NCBI GenBank assembly: GCA_938045805.1
Contig: CALIBL010000059.1
Location: forward strand, 1-64,000
Source: an uncultured Rubripirellula sp.
GTDB lineage: Bacteria > Planctomycetota > Planctomycetia > Pirellulales > Pirellulaceae
Direction: 5' to 3'
DNA length: 64,000 nucleotides
Notes under the pieces: generated by a model
What the model was told of the DNA's origin: nothing
Database searches by the model: none
What the model saw: the letters and a program-made list of their open reading frames with translations, nothing else
Part shown: one piece after another, positions 17,369 through 26,347 of the stretch
How the letters are laid out: every line of letters starts with the position of its first letter
Position numbering within the stretch: position 1 is the first letter of the stretch
Program-made: the position numbers and the translations under genes

Positions 17369-18814
17369 ATGCTGTTTACCCAGTTGGAATTCCTATTTTT
17401 CTTTGTCCTTGTTTTAGTGGTTGCGTGGAGTTCTAGAACCCAGTTCATCCGCCATTCGGTTTTGCTGCTGGCGAGCTATTACTTTTATGCTTACTGGGAT
17501 TATCGATTTTGCGGTCTGATTTTTTTATCCACCGTGATCGATTACACCGTTGCGCGTCAAATTGACCGTTCGTCGAATCCTCGGTTCAGACGCTTCTTGC
17601 TTTGCTTGAGTCTTGTGGCCAACTTTGGGCTGCTAGGTTTTTTCAAGTACTGCAACTTCTTCATTGACTCCGCTGCTCCACTTTTTGAATCCCTCGGTCT
17701 CGGCACCTCGTCACTCTCGATCGTTTTGCCGGTTGGGATCTCGTTTTACACGTTCCAAACCTTGAGTTATACGATTGACGTTTACAGGGGCGTGATCAAG
17801 CCGGTGGGGCGTTGGATTGATTTTGCGATGTACGTCTCTTTTTTTCCTCAACTCGTTGCTGGGCCAATCGTTCGTGCGAGTGAGTTCCTCCCACAGTTGC
17901 AGCGGATACCGCGTTGGTCCAGTCGACGTTTCTATGGTGGTGCTCAGCAAATGCTCCGCGGCGCGATCAAGAAAGTGATCCTCGCTGACCGACTTGCGGA
18001 AATGGTGGATGTGGTGTTTGCGGGATCCGATCTCTACAGCGGTACGACTCTCTTGCTTGCAGCGTTCGCTTACGCGGGACAGATCTATTACGACTTTTCT
18101 GGTTACAGTGATTTAGCGATCGGTGCAGCCAAGATGCTCGGTTACCGTTTCCCTGTGAATTTTCGCCACCCCTACCTTTCAACTTCGTTGTCTGATTTCT
18201 GGCGTCGATGGCATATGACGCTTTCGCGTTGGCTAAGGGATTACTTGTACATTTCCCTTGGTGGCAGCCGAGGTGGGACACTGCGAACTTATCGAAATTT
18301 GATCATCACCATGCTGCTCGGTGGACTGTGGCATGGTGCAGCATGGACGTTCGTGCTGTGGGGCTTACTGCACGGCTTGGGACTGAGTGTGGAACGATTT
18401 TTTCGTTCAGCATTTAAGAAAATTTTGAAGGATGAATCGGTTGATTTGACTTTCGGGAACCAGTCATCAAGCCAAGTTCTGCAGCGTTTTCGCGTTGTGA
18501 TTAACGCCATCTTTGCTTTGTCTGTTGTGCTGACGGGCTGGATTCTTTTTCGAAGCGAAAGCTTGGGATCGGCGGTCGGCTATTTGAGTCGGATACTCAC
18601 CCGAGCGGATGGAATTGATTGGTTTCCGCCACTGGCGATTATCGCGATCGCTTGTCTTTTTGCTGAGCATCTACTGTGGATGACCCGTTTCAGGCCGATG
18701 ATGCGATTGCCTTTTCATGCTTGGTACAGCCCGATCCTCACGGCAATCATGGTGTGGGTGTTGTTGCTTTACGCTCCGGTTGGTTTCAAACCGTTTGTCT
18801 ACTTTCAGTTTTAA
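17369..18814 (+). CDS. MBOAT-family O-acyltransferase (AlgI-like)
   Basis: A 481-residue polytopic inner-membrane protein with many hydrophobic helices. Family landmarks are LPVGISFYTFQTLSYTIDVY, FPQLVAGPIVR, the strongly conserved FWRRWHMTLSRWLRDYLY, and GGLWHGAAWTFVLWGLLHG, which carries the catalytic His. It would move an acetyl group from a cytoplasmic donor across the membrane for O-acetylation of a surface or exported glycan. The upstream SGNH-like gene is translationally close and gives the second half of the usual pair. It overlaps the stop codon of the convergent fetB-like gene by four bases. Confidence 0.9.
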   Translation: MLFTQLEFLFFFVLVLVVAWSSRTQFIRHSVLLLASYYFYAYWDYRFCGLIFLSTVIDYTVARQIDRSSNPRFRRFLLCLSLVANFGLLGFFKYCNFFIDSAAPLFESLGLGTSSLSIVLPVGISFYTFQTLSYTIDVYRGVIKPVGRWIDFAMYVSFFPQLVAGPIVRASEFLPQLQRIPRWSSRRFYGGAQQMLRGAIKKVILADRLAEMVDVVFAGSDLYSGTTLLLAAFAYAGQIYYDFSGYSDLAIGAAKMLGYRFPVNFRHPYLSTSLSDFWRRWHMTLSRWLRDYLYISLGGSRGGTLRTYRNLIITMLLGGLWHGAAWTFVLWGLLHGLGLSVERFFRSAFKKILKDESVDLTFGNQSSSQVLQRFRVVINAIFALSVVLTGWILFRSESLGSAVGYLSRILTRADGIDWFPPLAIIAIACLFAEHLLWMTRFRPMMRLPFHAWYSPILTAIMVWVLLLYAPVGFKPFVYFQF

Positions 18815-19743
18815 TTTGATTGATCTACCACTCGCAGTTCAGGCCATTTGATTTGGTGATCCGCGGAGGTCACTTTGTGGTAGGTGAGCGTTAACGCGGT
18901 AACGGTCCCTAGGGCAATCGCGGCGGCGATGACAAACATGATCATGATTTGATAATTCACCGCCTGCATTGGTGCCGCTCCGGCGAGAAGTTGGCCGGTC
19001 ATCATTCCCGGAATGCTGACGATTCCCGCGACGGACATCGTATTCAGGATTGGAATCATGGCTGCTCGGGTTGCTTGGACCATGGAGGGGCGACAGCTTT
19101 CCCACCTTGTCGCCCCGAGGCAGAGTAATGTTTCAATCTGCTCTCGGTTTTGCTTGAGTTCGCTAAGGAACCTTTCTAGTCCTAGCGAGATTCCAGTGAG
19201 TGAGTTGCCGAGGACCATGCCCAGCAGAGGGATGAGTACCGATGGTTGATACCACGGCTCCGGCTTGACGATGGTCAGCAGTGTGATGCCCGTGACGATC
19301 CAACTGCTAATCCAGATCGAGAAGATCGCGGTGGCGTGAATTGATTGATACCGAGTGCCGATGCGTCGAACCGCTGCGAACCCCGCGATGATGGTCATGA
19401 CCCCCGCTAGGATCAACACCGGGGCGAGCATGGCGATGGCAAAGATCTGTTTGAGTACCAGTCCAATCAATGCGAGTTGGATGACCATGCGCAAGGAGCT
19501 GGTGATCAATTGCTTCGCTATCCCGAGCTGTAGCGAGATAGAAACGATCATGTTGATGAGCAGCAGTAATGAGGCGATACCAACCTCCACCCAGCTCAGA
19601 GGGAGCTCACCACCGGCGGTTCTGATGCCTTGAGCGATGAGGGAGTCGGCGGTCGATCCCAAATATTGCCAAGCGGTTGCAGTGTTGCCGCTGATCGGTC
19701 TCGATGCGGCGAATTGACAAAGGTTGAGCATCAAACTGTTCAC
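18811..19743 (-). CDS. fetB: FetB-like ABC transporter permease (UPF0014)
   Basis: A 310-residue integral membrane protein of the UPF0014/FetB family, related to E. coli YbbM and plant STAR2/ALS3. Conserved segments are GLVLKQIFA, PLLGMVLGNSLTGISLGLERF, ETLLCLGATRWESCRPSM and VSIPGMMTGQLLAGAAPMQAVNYQIMIMF, across about seven helices. The E. coli FetAB pair is linked to iron export and oxidative stress resistance; the transported species here is inferred only. The ATG overlaps the stop of the ATPase gene by four bases, so the two are translationally coupled. Confidence 0.87.
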   Translation of the reverse strand: MNSLMLNLCQFAASRPISGNTATAWQYLGSTADSLIAQGIRTAGGELPLSWVEVGIASLLLLINMIVSISLQLGIAKQLITSSLRMVIQLALIGLVLKQIFAIAMLAPVLILAGVMTIIAGFAAVRRIGTRYQSIHATAIFSIWISSWIVTGITLLTIVKPEPWYQPSVLIPLLGMVLGNSLTGISLGLERFLSELKQNREQIETLLCLGATRWESCRPSMVQATRAAMIPILNTMSVAGIVSIPGMMTGQLLAGAAPMQAVNYQIMIMFVIAAAIALGTVTALTLTYHKVTSADHQIKWPELRVVDQSN

Positions 19744-20522
19744 TGGATTGGCTCCTGTCCAGATGTGCTTTCATGCTCTAGTTCACCCTCATGCATCGTG
19801 ATGACTTGATGGGTGAGTCGCGCGAGTTGCTCAGAGTCGTGGCTCAACCAGATGAAGGCTCTCGGTGCTGGTGAGTGTTCCGCATCTTGTATGTTTGCAG
19901 GATCTTGTGAAGTGCTAAGATTTTGTGATGGTTTTTGACGAGCCGCGAACCAACGTTCGACCTCCTGTTCAAATTGGGTCTGGGCAACCGAGTCAAGAGA
20001 AGCGGTCGGTTCATCAAAAAGAATGATCATCGGTCGAGTCAGCAAGCATCGGATGAACGCGACGATTTGCTGCTCGCCACCGCTGAGTGATGAAGCCGAT
20101 TGATTGAGAAAGTCCGCAGTGCGACCAAAGCTGGCTAGATGTTCAATCGTCTGTGCTTCATTCAGTTGCGTTACCTTTCGTGAGTTCTTGGAGACACCGA
20201 GGTTGAATGCAACCTGCAGGTTATCTCTGACGCTTCCTGAAAACGCCACGCTTCTTTGCGGTAGGTAGGCAACGGTCCTTCGGTACGCGGGAATCTTGTC
20301 TGAGAGAAGCGGCTGACCTTGGAATTTGATTGTTCCAGATTGAACGGGGTCTAAGTAGGCCATCGCACGGAGCAGCGTTGATTTTCCACTGCCACTTGGG
20401 CCATGGAGGCCGATGCGATCTCCGTCGCGCAGCGTCAGTGACGCGGGCTTTAACAGGTCGCGTTGATTGGCTGGATCCGTTCGCGTGATCTGATTGACTT
20501 CAATCAGTGGCTGATGGGTCAA
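19740..20522 (-). CDS. fetA: FetA-like ABC transporter ATPase
   Basis: A 260-residue ABC ATPase with Walker A GPSGSGKST (residues 41-49), the signature LSGGEQQIVAFIRCL, Walker B IILFDEPTASLD and the switch His in WLSHDSEQLARL. It powers the FetB-like permease encoded immediately downstream. Compared with E. coli FetA it carries a polar insertion (QNLSTSQDPANIQDAEHSPAP) between the D-loop region and the H-loop, which is low-complexity and probably a surface loop. Cytoplasmic, membrane associated. Confidence 0.87.
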   Translation of the reverse strand: MTHQPLIEVNQITRTDPANQRDLLKPASLTLRDGDRIGLHGPSGSGKSTLLRAMAYLDPVQSGTIKFQGQPLLSDKIPAYRRTVAYLPQRSVAFSGSVRDNLQVAFNLGVSKNSRKVTQLNEAQTIEHLASFGRTADFLNQSASSLSGGEQQIVAFIRCLLTRPMIILFDEPTASLDSVAQTQFEQEVERWFAARQKPSQNLSTSQDPANIQDAEHSPAPRAFIWLSHDSEQLARLTHQVITMHEGELEHESTSGQEPIQ

Positions 20523-20585
20523 AGTATCGTACCGAGCGATGAGGGTTAAGTAATCGATGGATATGGAGCAGCGGGACTCAAGGCT

Positions 20586-23264
20586 TCAAGGCTTTCGCCG
20601 AAGACCGTTGCGAGTAGCGGTTGCGGTCAACGGGTCCTCCGGCCACGCATGTTTCGAGTAGCGTCTTTTGAGTTCCTTTCTGATCTGTTGGTAGGTACTG
20701 GCCCAAAAGTTTTCGAGATCATTGGTGATCTGTTGTTCACGGCCGTTGGGGCCGAGCAGGTGTAATACAAACGGCACTCGGTTTTCAAGGATTCGTGGGG
20801 TCTGTGTCCAACCAAAGATCTCTTGTATACGGACAAAGATACGAGGCGGTTTTCCTGGGTCGTAATGGATTTCAACTTTGCGTCCACTAGGAATTTGGAT
20901 TTCGGCGGGTGCCAAGCGATCCACTTCCATCAAGCTTGCATAGTCAAAGAGGCTTCGAAGTTGCTCCTGCCAAGCCGCGTTTTGGATCTCCGCAAGTGTC
21001 GTATTTTGCTCACAAAGCCGAAAGAGGATCTCTGAAAAGGTTTCTGGTGTCACTTTGGATAATCCAAGGTTTGGAAAGTGTTCATGCACCAGTGAAATTC
21101 GGTTTGCAAGATACCAGAGAGGTGAGTTCTCTGGCGGAGACGCTAGTACAGGATTCTTCTTCGCCGCATCAAAGAGAATCTTTGCAACCTCGGGACTCGG
21201 TTCACAAGCGATCGGGATTTCGTGAATCGGGAGGTCGTGCAGTCGTCGCTGGCGACGCGCAACAACGGCTGCCTTTTCTTTGTCAAATACGTAGGTATCG
21301 CATTCTTGAAAGTCGTCGGTGGTGAACCACTCGGGATCGATTCCGCAAGCGAGTCTAACGGATGCTTCGCTGCCTGCGGCTTGCATCTCGAGACAGAGGA
21401 ACAGTTCGCTATTGATCACGTGAGTGTTGGCGTTGAGTTGAACACCCTTACCCGCCGCAAGGACACCGCGTTGCTTGCGATCTCTTTTTGAGTAGATGGC
21501 GGTGTCTATTCGACTAAGCATGGTTCGCTGGTCTTGGGTTTCTTCCCTGCGTTTGGCCAATCGATCGGGAAAGGCCGTCAAGAGTGATCGGCGGAGTCTG
21601 ATCGATGGATGCTCCTTGCTGTTCGATACAAACGAGGAAGAAGCGTTCTCCACTTCACGCCTGAGTTGAGTTGCGACCCGCAGTAGTTGCTTTACTGCCA
21701 AGGGGCGAATGTTGTCGTGATGTTTACCATCACGAAATGCTTCAATCGCTTCAATTCGTGGCCATAGGTCACACGCAATCAACTCTCGCCGAGAGATCTG
21801 ATTGGATGGGTTTCCGCCTTGAGAAGGCTGAGTGCCGTCGGCGCTGTGCGTGGACGGGGAGTGCATGAAACTCGGCGGCAGTTTTTCCCCGTCAAACGGA
21901 TCTCTCTCGCTGAGTAGAGCTGCGGCGATCGCGGCTTCTTCCACCACTCCGCGATCCCTCGCTTCGATCATCAACCGGGCCAGTCTCGGCGAGAGCGGTA
22001 GTTGAACCATCTCTTTGCCGAGTTTGGTGATGCAACCGGTTTGATCAACGGCACCTAAGCGTTGCAGTAATTCTCGTGAATGCTCAACGGCGTTTTCGGG
22101 TGGCTTGGTGAGCCAAGGGAAGCCGTCAAAATCTTTTTCGCCCCACTCCGCTAAGGTCAGCATCACACTTGAGAGATCACCCCTGAGGATTTCTGGTTGA
22201 TCGTTCGCTCGCCTCGACCGCTGAAGTGCGAGTGGCCAAAGTCGGTGACACTGTCCCGGACCGGTGCGTCCCGCCCGGCCGGCGCGTTGCTCGGTCGACG
22301 CTTGTGAAATGGGTTGGATCGTCAGGCGAGGGAGGCCAGTGGAGGTGTCATGGTCAAGGATACGAGCGACGCCGGTATCAATCACTGATTCAACACCAGG
22401 GATGGTGACAGAGGTTTCCGCGATGTTGGTCGATAGAATAACCTTGCGATTCGCCGAAGGTTCGAGTGCAAGAGACTGCTTGTCAGTTGGCATCGATCCA
22501 TACAGTTCAATGAACTCAATGCCCTGCCAAGACGCTTGTTCGCGTTGATGCTGCTGAAGATGTTTTTTTAGTCGCAGGATTTCACCAACACCTGGTAGGA
22601 AAATAAGCACATCCCCTCGGGTTTCTTCCAGAAGTGTCCGGAGTGAGTCGACCACTTGTCGCTCGATTGGCTCCTGTTGCTTTTGTTGGTGGTAGTGGAT
22701 CTCGACCGGAAAGGAGCGACCCTCACTGTGAAGACTGACGGGGTCTTCGAGGAATTCGGAGATCGGTCCAGCATCGAGAGTCGCTGACATCACAACGAGT
22801 TTCAATTCCGGGCGGAACGTTCTGCGGATCTGTTCGATCATCCCAAGAACGAGATCCATCTCGATTGACCGCTCATGAAATTCATCGAGCACCACGCAGC
22901 CAACCGATTCAAGTAGCGGATCAGTGAGTAGTTTTCGTTGCAGCAGACCCGTTGTTAGTGTCAGCAGTTTGGTGCGATTGGATGCCTTTTTATCGAAGCG
23001 AACGTGATACCCAACCTCTTCTCCGAGCCGAGCGTTCCGTAAGGAGGCTATTCGTGAGGCGGTCGCTGTTGCGGCCAAACGCCTTGGTTGCACCACCAAG
23101 ATTTGTTGATCGGGAATCAATCCACTATCGAGGATGGCCGGAGGAACCATTGTGGTCTTTCCAGCACCGGGGGGCGCCTTGAGAACAACCGGTCGATTTT
23201 GACTCAGTGCATCGATAAGTGATTCAATGCACTCGAGTACCGGAAACGATTCCTGCTGATTCAT
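20586..23264 (-). CDS. hrpB: HrpB-type ATP-dependent RNA helicase
   Basis: An 892-residue DExH helicase. Motif I is APPGAGKTT (residues 30-38), motif II is DEFH (127-130) followed by ERS, motif III is VMSATLDA, and motif VI is EQRAGRAGRTGPG. The long C-terminal part matches the HrpB C-terminal domain, ending with FWASTYQQIRKELKRRYSKHAWPEDP, a family hallmark. HrpB is widespread but its RNA targets are poorly known. The gene is 6 bases upstream of the esterase gene in the same direction, and the FetAB-like genes follow after 63 bases, so a loose operon is possible without a functional link. Confidence 0.95.
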   Translation of the reverse strand: MNQQESFPVLECIESLIDALSQNRPVVLKAPPGAGKTTMVPPAILDSGLIPDQQILVVQPRRLAATATASRIASLRNARLGEEVGYHVRFDKKASNRTKLLTLTTGLLQRKLLTDPLLESVGCVVLDEFHERSIEMDLVLGMIEQIRRTFRPELKLVVMSATLDAGPISEFLEDPVSLHSEGRSFPVEIHYHQQKQQEPIERQVVDSLRTLLEETRGDVLIFLPGVGEILRLKKHLQQHQREQASWQGIEFIELYGSMPTDKQSLALEPSANRKVILSTNIAETSVTIPGVESVIDTGVARILDHDTSTGLPRLTIQPISQASTEQRAGRAGRTGPGQCHRLWPLALQRSRRANDQPEILRGDLSSVMLTLAEWGEKDFDGFPWLTKPPENAVEHSRELLQRLGAVDQTGCITKLGKEMVQLPLSPRLARLMIEARDRGVVEEAAIAAALLSERDPFDGEKLPPSFMHSPSTHSADGTQPSQGGNPSNQISRRELIACDLWPRIEAIEAFRDGKHHDNIRPLAVKQLLRVATQLRREVENASSSFVSNSKEHPSIRLRRSLLTAFPDRLAKRREETQDQRTMLSRIDTAIYSKRDRKQRGVLAAGKGVQLNANTHVINSELFLCLEMQAAGSEASVRLACGIDPEWFTTDDFQECDTYVFDKEKAAVVARRQRRLHDLPIHEIPIACEPSPEVAKILFDAAKKNPVLASPPENSPLWYLANRISLVHEHFPNLGLSKVTPETFSEILFRLCEQNTTLAEIQNAAWQEQLRSLFDYASLMEVDRLAPAEIQIPSGRKVEIHYDPGKPPRIFVRIQEIFGWTQTPRILENRVPFVLHLLGPNGREQQITNDLENFWASTYQQIRKELKRRYSKHAWPEDPLTATATRNGLRRKP

Positions 23265-23270
23265 TCCACT

Positions 23271-24581
23271 TTAAAGATGGCGTTTGGCAAGGGTCAAGTA
23301 TTGCTCCCAGTCGTACGATGTCACATCATGCTTACCGTCACGCAAGTGATAGCCAATCGTGCCAACGTTGATCGCTTGATTCGCTTCCGGCATCAGTTCC
23401 GGGGCTTTTTCTCCACCGAGTCCGTCGGTGCCAAGGAGACGGTAAACGGCATCCGCTTCGACCGATGACATGAACTCGCCTTTCGGGTCGGCCCATTGGT
23501 CTTCGGTTGCACTGGCAACATAAAGCGCTCGGGGAGCAATGAGGGCGAGAAGTTGGTGTTGGTCGATCGGGCAGGCGTTTTCATTCTCGTTGTACTTCAG
23601 GTAATGATCGCAAAACCAGTGTGGGAACGAGGTGTTGATTCTGCCAACGGTTTCACCGATGGCACGGCGACTCAGTGCGGCCCCACCGCAGCCCGAGTTA
23701 TTGCTGATGACCATCTTAAATCTTTGGTCGGTAGCCCCCGCCCACAGCGATGTTTTTCCGAGTCGAGAATGCCCGAAAACGGCGACCCTTGATCCATCGA
23801 TCATGGGGTCGTTTTCAAGGTAGTCCAAGGCGCGACTAAGTCCGTAAGCCCATCCAGCGATACTACCCCACTTTTCCCCTGCCGGAATTCCTTTCGCCTC
23901 CTCTTTGAGAGCACCGTGGATTCCATTTTCAAATTGATCATCAAAGTCGGGGTCAATATCACCGTAGTAGATGGTGACGAGCGCAAACCCGTGATCGATG
24001 ATCATCTCCACCGGCCACCTGCTTGCAGCAACTCCACGCGAAGAGTCGTCTGCTTGGTTGTTTTCGGTGATCCCTTGTCGATTGCGCATCCAATTTTGAT
24101 TCAGGCTGATCGAAGGATCGGGATCAACGCTGTGATTGCCTTGGAAGTTCAAGCCGAGAAACGCGGGTGAACGGATTGAGTTCTTTGGGGTGTAGATTAA
24201 CAGTCGCATCGTGACGGATCCTGCTTTGCCACCGAACGTGACATCCACTTCGCGGCGGACTGCTTTCCCCTTGACCGCATCGTTTGAGGAACTGATCAGT
24301 TTGCTTGAAATCTCACATGCTTCAGGAGCCTTTCCGTAAACCTGCTCAGCAAAAACATTCAGCAAATCCGATCGCTGTTGATTCCACTGCTTTGCGGTTT
24401 GAATTGGGTGGCCTTGTTGGTCAATCAAGACGTTGGGGAGCTGATACTCGGGGATTTTACTTTCGTCGTAATTGGCTACGAATTTAGCTTGCCCCGACAC
24501 GGAACTAGCTGTTGTCAAAATCAGCAGTAAACAAGCAGAGGTGAAACTCAGTGGGTGCTGCAGCAACGATGGGCGGGACAT
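23271..24581 (-). CDS. exported CE15-like (glucuronoyl esterase-like) alpha/beta hydrolase
   Basis: A 436-residue protein with a signal peptide (SFTSACLLLILTTASSVSG). The nucleophile elbow VFGHSRLGKTS (Ser272), the segment NNSGCGGAALSRRAIGET, FPHWFCDHYLKY, and a late catalytic His in DGKHDVTSYDW (His418) all fit carbohydrate esterase family 15, whose members cleave ester bonds between glucuronic acid in hemicellulose or other glycans and alcohols. It would act in the periplasm or outside. The gene directly follows hrpB but has no obvious polysaccharide-utilisation neighbours except the sulfatase 9 kb away. Confidence 0.82.
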   Translation of the reverse strand: MSRPSLLQHPLSFTSACLLLILTTASSVSGQAKFVANYDESKIPEYQLPNVLIDQQGHPIQTAKQWNQQRSDLLNVFAEQVYGKAPEACEISSKLISSSNDAVKGKAVRREVDVTFGGKAGSVTMRLLIYTPKNSIRSPAFLGLNFQGNHSVDPDPSISLNQNWMRNRQGITENNQADDSSRGVAASRWPVEMIIDHGFALVTIYYGDIDPDFDDQFENGIHGALKEEAKGIPAGEKWGSIAGWAYGLSRALDYLENDPMIDGSRVAVFGHSRLGKTSLWAGATDQRFKMVISNNSGCGGAALSRRAIGETVGRINTSFPHWFCDHYLKYNENENACPIDQHQLLALIAPRALYVASATEDQWADPKGEFMSSVEADAVYRLLGTDGLGGEKAPELMPEANQAINVGTIGYHLRDGKHDVTSYDWEQYLTLAKRHL

Positions 24582-24727
24582 GGCGGTTGTTGCTCCTTGA
24601 GGAAATGCAGGTCAGGGCAGTTGATGATTGTTAGCGAGGGATGAGTGTTGATGATCCCTCACCGATACCGGCTCTACATCGGTTAGCGTGATTGTAGCGA
24701 GCAGTCGGTGGTGACGGGTGGAGCGAA

Positions 24728-25651
24728 TTAGGCAATGACTTCATGCAAGTGCACGAAAGTCTTACCAAGACGTCCACCGTAGTTTCCAGCGCTGATCTTT
24801 AACAAGCCTTCGGTTTGAGCGGCAGCAAGGATCGCGTTGCGAGTACCTGCTTGTAAGGCTTCAAGGTCGCGGCCATTCATGATGATTTCCATGATGCTGC
24901 CGACACCTTGGGGGACTTTGGAGCGTTCACCGAGTTGCTCACGCAGCGTTGGGCAGAACTCAGCATAAGTTGCAGCGATTAAGAAATCATAGCTGCTTCC
25001 CGCTTTGGATCCACTCGAGGCGATTCCTCCTGGGAAAGTGGTGACCACACCGCTGGTTGCTTCCGCGGCTTCACTCGCTCGCTCGGCTGCTTCGAGTGCG
25101 ATCGATTCGTCAGGGCCAAAGAACCATAGATTGCCACCCATCACTCCGTCTCGGAAACCAAATCTGCGAGAGAGAAAGAATTCGCCGCCAAGAGTCGGAA
25201 TCACCCAACCCTTTTCTCCGAATCTTTCATCGCGAAATTGGTGCCGATCGCCAAAGAGAGCCACCTTGCGTCCAAGCTTGAAGTAAGGATCCGTATCGAG
25301 ATGGTTGAAGCATCGAGTGGTGGGGCAGGTCAGGACATTCTGGCTGATCCTCGCCAACATGACCTTCTCGAGATGCTTCTCTCGGTTTTTCACAAAGCGT
25401 GGGACATGGAACTGGACGACCGCGCCGGGTCGTCCGTCTGGCGTTGCACCGGCTCGGGCTTCCTCTTCGCTAATCCAATGCGAGACACCCGCTTCACAAT
25501 CGCACATGATCGTGCTCGAAGCATGCCCCGTGGCTGCCGCAACACAGTGATGAAGCCACTTTTGGTCGCGAGCAGTAATGAGGATTTCGCCGTAGATGCT
25601 TCGAAAGCCCTCAGCATAAGTATCGTCAACCAGTTCGGTGAGCTGCGTCAT
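24728..25651 (-). CDS. ftr: formylmethanofuran-tetrahydromethanopterin N-formyltransferase
   Basis: A 307-residue Ftr/FhcD enzyme that moves a formyl group between tetrahydromethanopterin and methanofuran in C1 oxidation to formate/CO2. Family segments are visible: AEGFRSIYGEILITA near the N terminus, CPTTRCFNH, the stretch WVIPTLGGEFFLSRRFG, and the C-terminal SAGNYGGRLGKTFVHLHE. In bacteria this enzyme belongs to the methanopterin-linked formaldehyde oxidation pathway, known from methylotrophs and planctomycetes. The gene is not beside other fhc/mch/mtd genes here; instead it follows a 5-formyltetrahydrofolate cyclo-ligase gene by 18 bases, so the two should be cotranscribed. Confidence 0.93.
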   Translation of the reverse strand: MTQLTELVDDTYAEGFRSIYGEILITARDQKWLHHCVAAATGHASSTIMCDCEAGVSHWISEEEARAGATPDGRPGAVVQFHVPRFVKNREKHLEKVMLARISQNVLTCPTTRCFNHLDTDPYFKLGRKVALFGDRHQFRDERFGEKGWVIPTLGGEFFLSRRFGFRDGVMGGNLWFFGPDESIALEAAERASEAAEATSGVVTTFPGGIASSGSKAGSSYDFLIAATYAEFCPTLREQLGERSKVPQGVGSIMEIIMNGRDLEALQAGTRNAILAAAQTEGLLKISAGNYGGRLGKTFVHLHEVIA

Positions 25652-25669
25652 GTCCGTTTTCGTCTCGTT

Positions 25670-26269
25670 TTAGCCTTTGCGACCGATGCCGTCGTAAACC
25701 GAGGATTCGGTAACGACTTTGTCCATGAAAATGTCATGCTCCTGCATCGGAATTTCGTCGAACATTTGACACTCGAAAGCGAGCGAGATGAGTGGTGTCT
25801 CCGCTTTCGCGTTTTCGAGCAACTTGTCGTAGTAGCCTTTGCCGTGACCGGTGCGTCCACCACGAGCATCGAAGGCGACACCGGGAACCAGAATCAGATC
25901 CAACTCGGAGACATCAATTCGCTTCGCTTCAACTTCGCGAAGGTCTTCTCGGGGTTCAAGGATTTTGTACATGCCAGTTTCGAGTTCATCCATCGACTCG
26001 AGATGGAACAGCTCAAGCTCGCCATCAACACAGTAGGGGATGACAATTCGCTTTCCGCTTTCTAGGGCCGCAGGCAGTGCGTGGCGTGTTCGAGCCTCAT
26101 CACGGACATCGACGTACCACATGATGCAGTTCGCTGCGACATATTCAGGCTGTTGCATGACGCGATCGGTGATCGCCTGACTGACCGTGTCTTTGTTTTC
26201 TTGGGCTTTTCTGGCCGCGTGGGCGGCAGTACGAATTTCAGTTTTGCGTTGAGCAAGATCGGTGGACAT
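25670..26269 (-). CDS. 5-formyltetrahydrofolate cyclo-ligase family protein
   Basis: About 200 residues. It converts 5-formyl-THF to 5,10-methenyl-THF using ATP. The family core is present: CIMWYVDVRDEARTR, SGKRIVIPYCVDGELELF, LDLILVPGVAFDARGGRTG and HGKGYYDKLLENAK. The start at MSTDLAQRKTEIR is preferred; an upstream frame of 15 codons lacks family similarity. It precedes ftr by 18 bases and follows the rhamnulokinase gene by 78. The pairing with Ftr suggests work on formylated pterin cofactors; whether it acts on folate or a methanopterin derivative cannot be told from sequence. Confidence 0.9.
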   Translation of the reverse strand: MSTDLAQRKTEIRTAAHAARKAQENKDTVSQAITDRVMQQPEYVAANCIMWYVDVRDEARTRHALPAALESGKRIVIPYCVDGELELFHLESMDELETGMYKILEPREDLREVEAKRIDVSELDLILVPGVAFDARGGRTGHGKGYYDKLLENAKAETPLISLAFECQMFDEIPMQEHDIFMDKVVTESSVYDGIGRKG

Positions 26270-26347
26270 CGCGTTCTCGCGTGTATCGAAAGGTGACGAT
26301 TGGTTTGAAAGCAAATGTATCGCAGTTTAGCCTAGCTGCGTAGGGCG

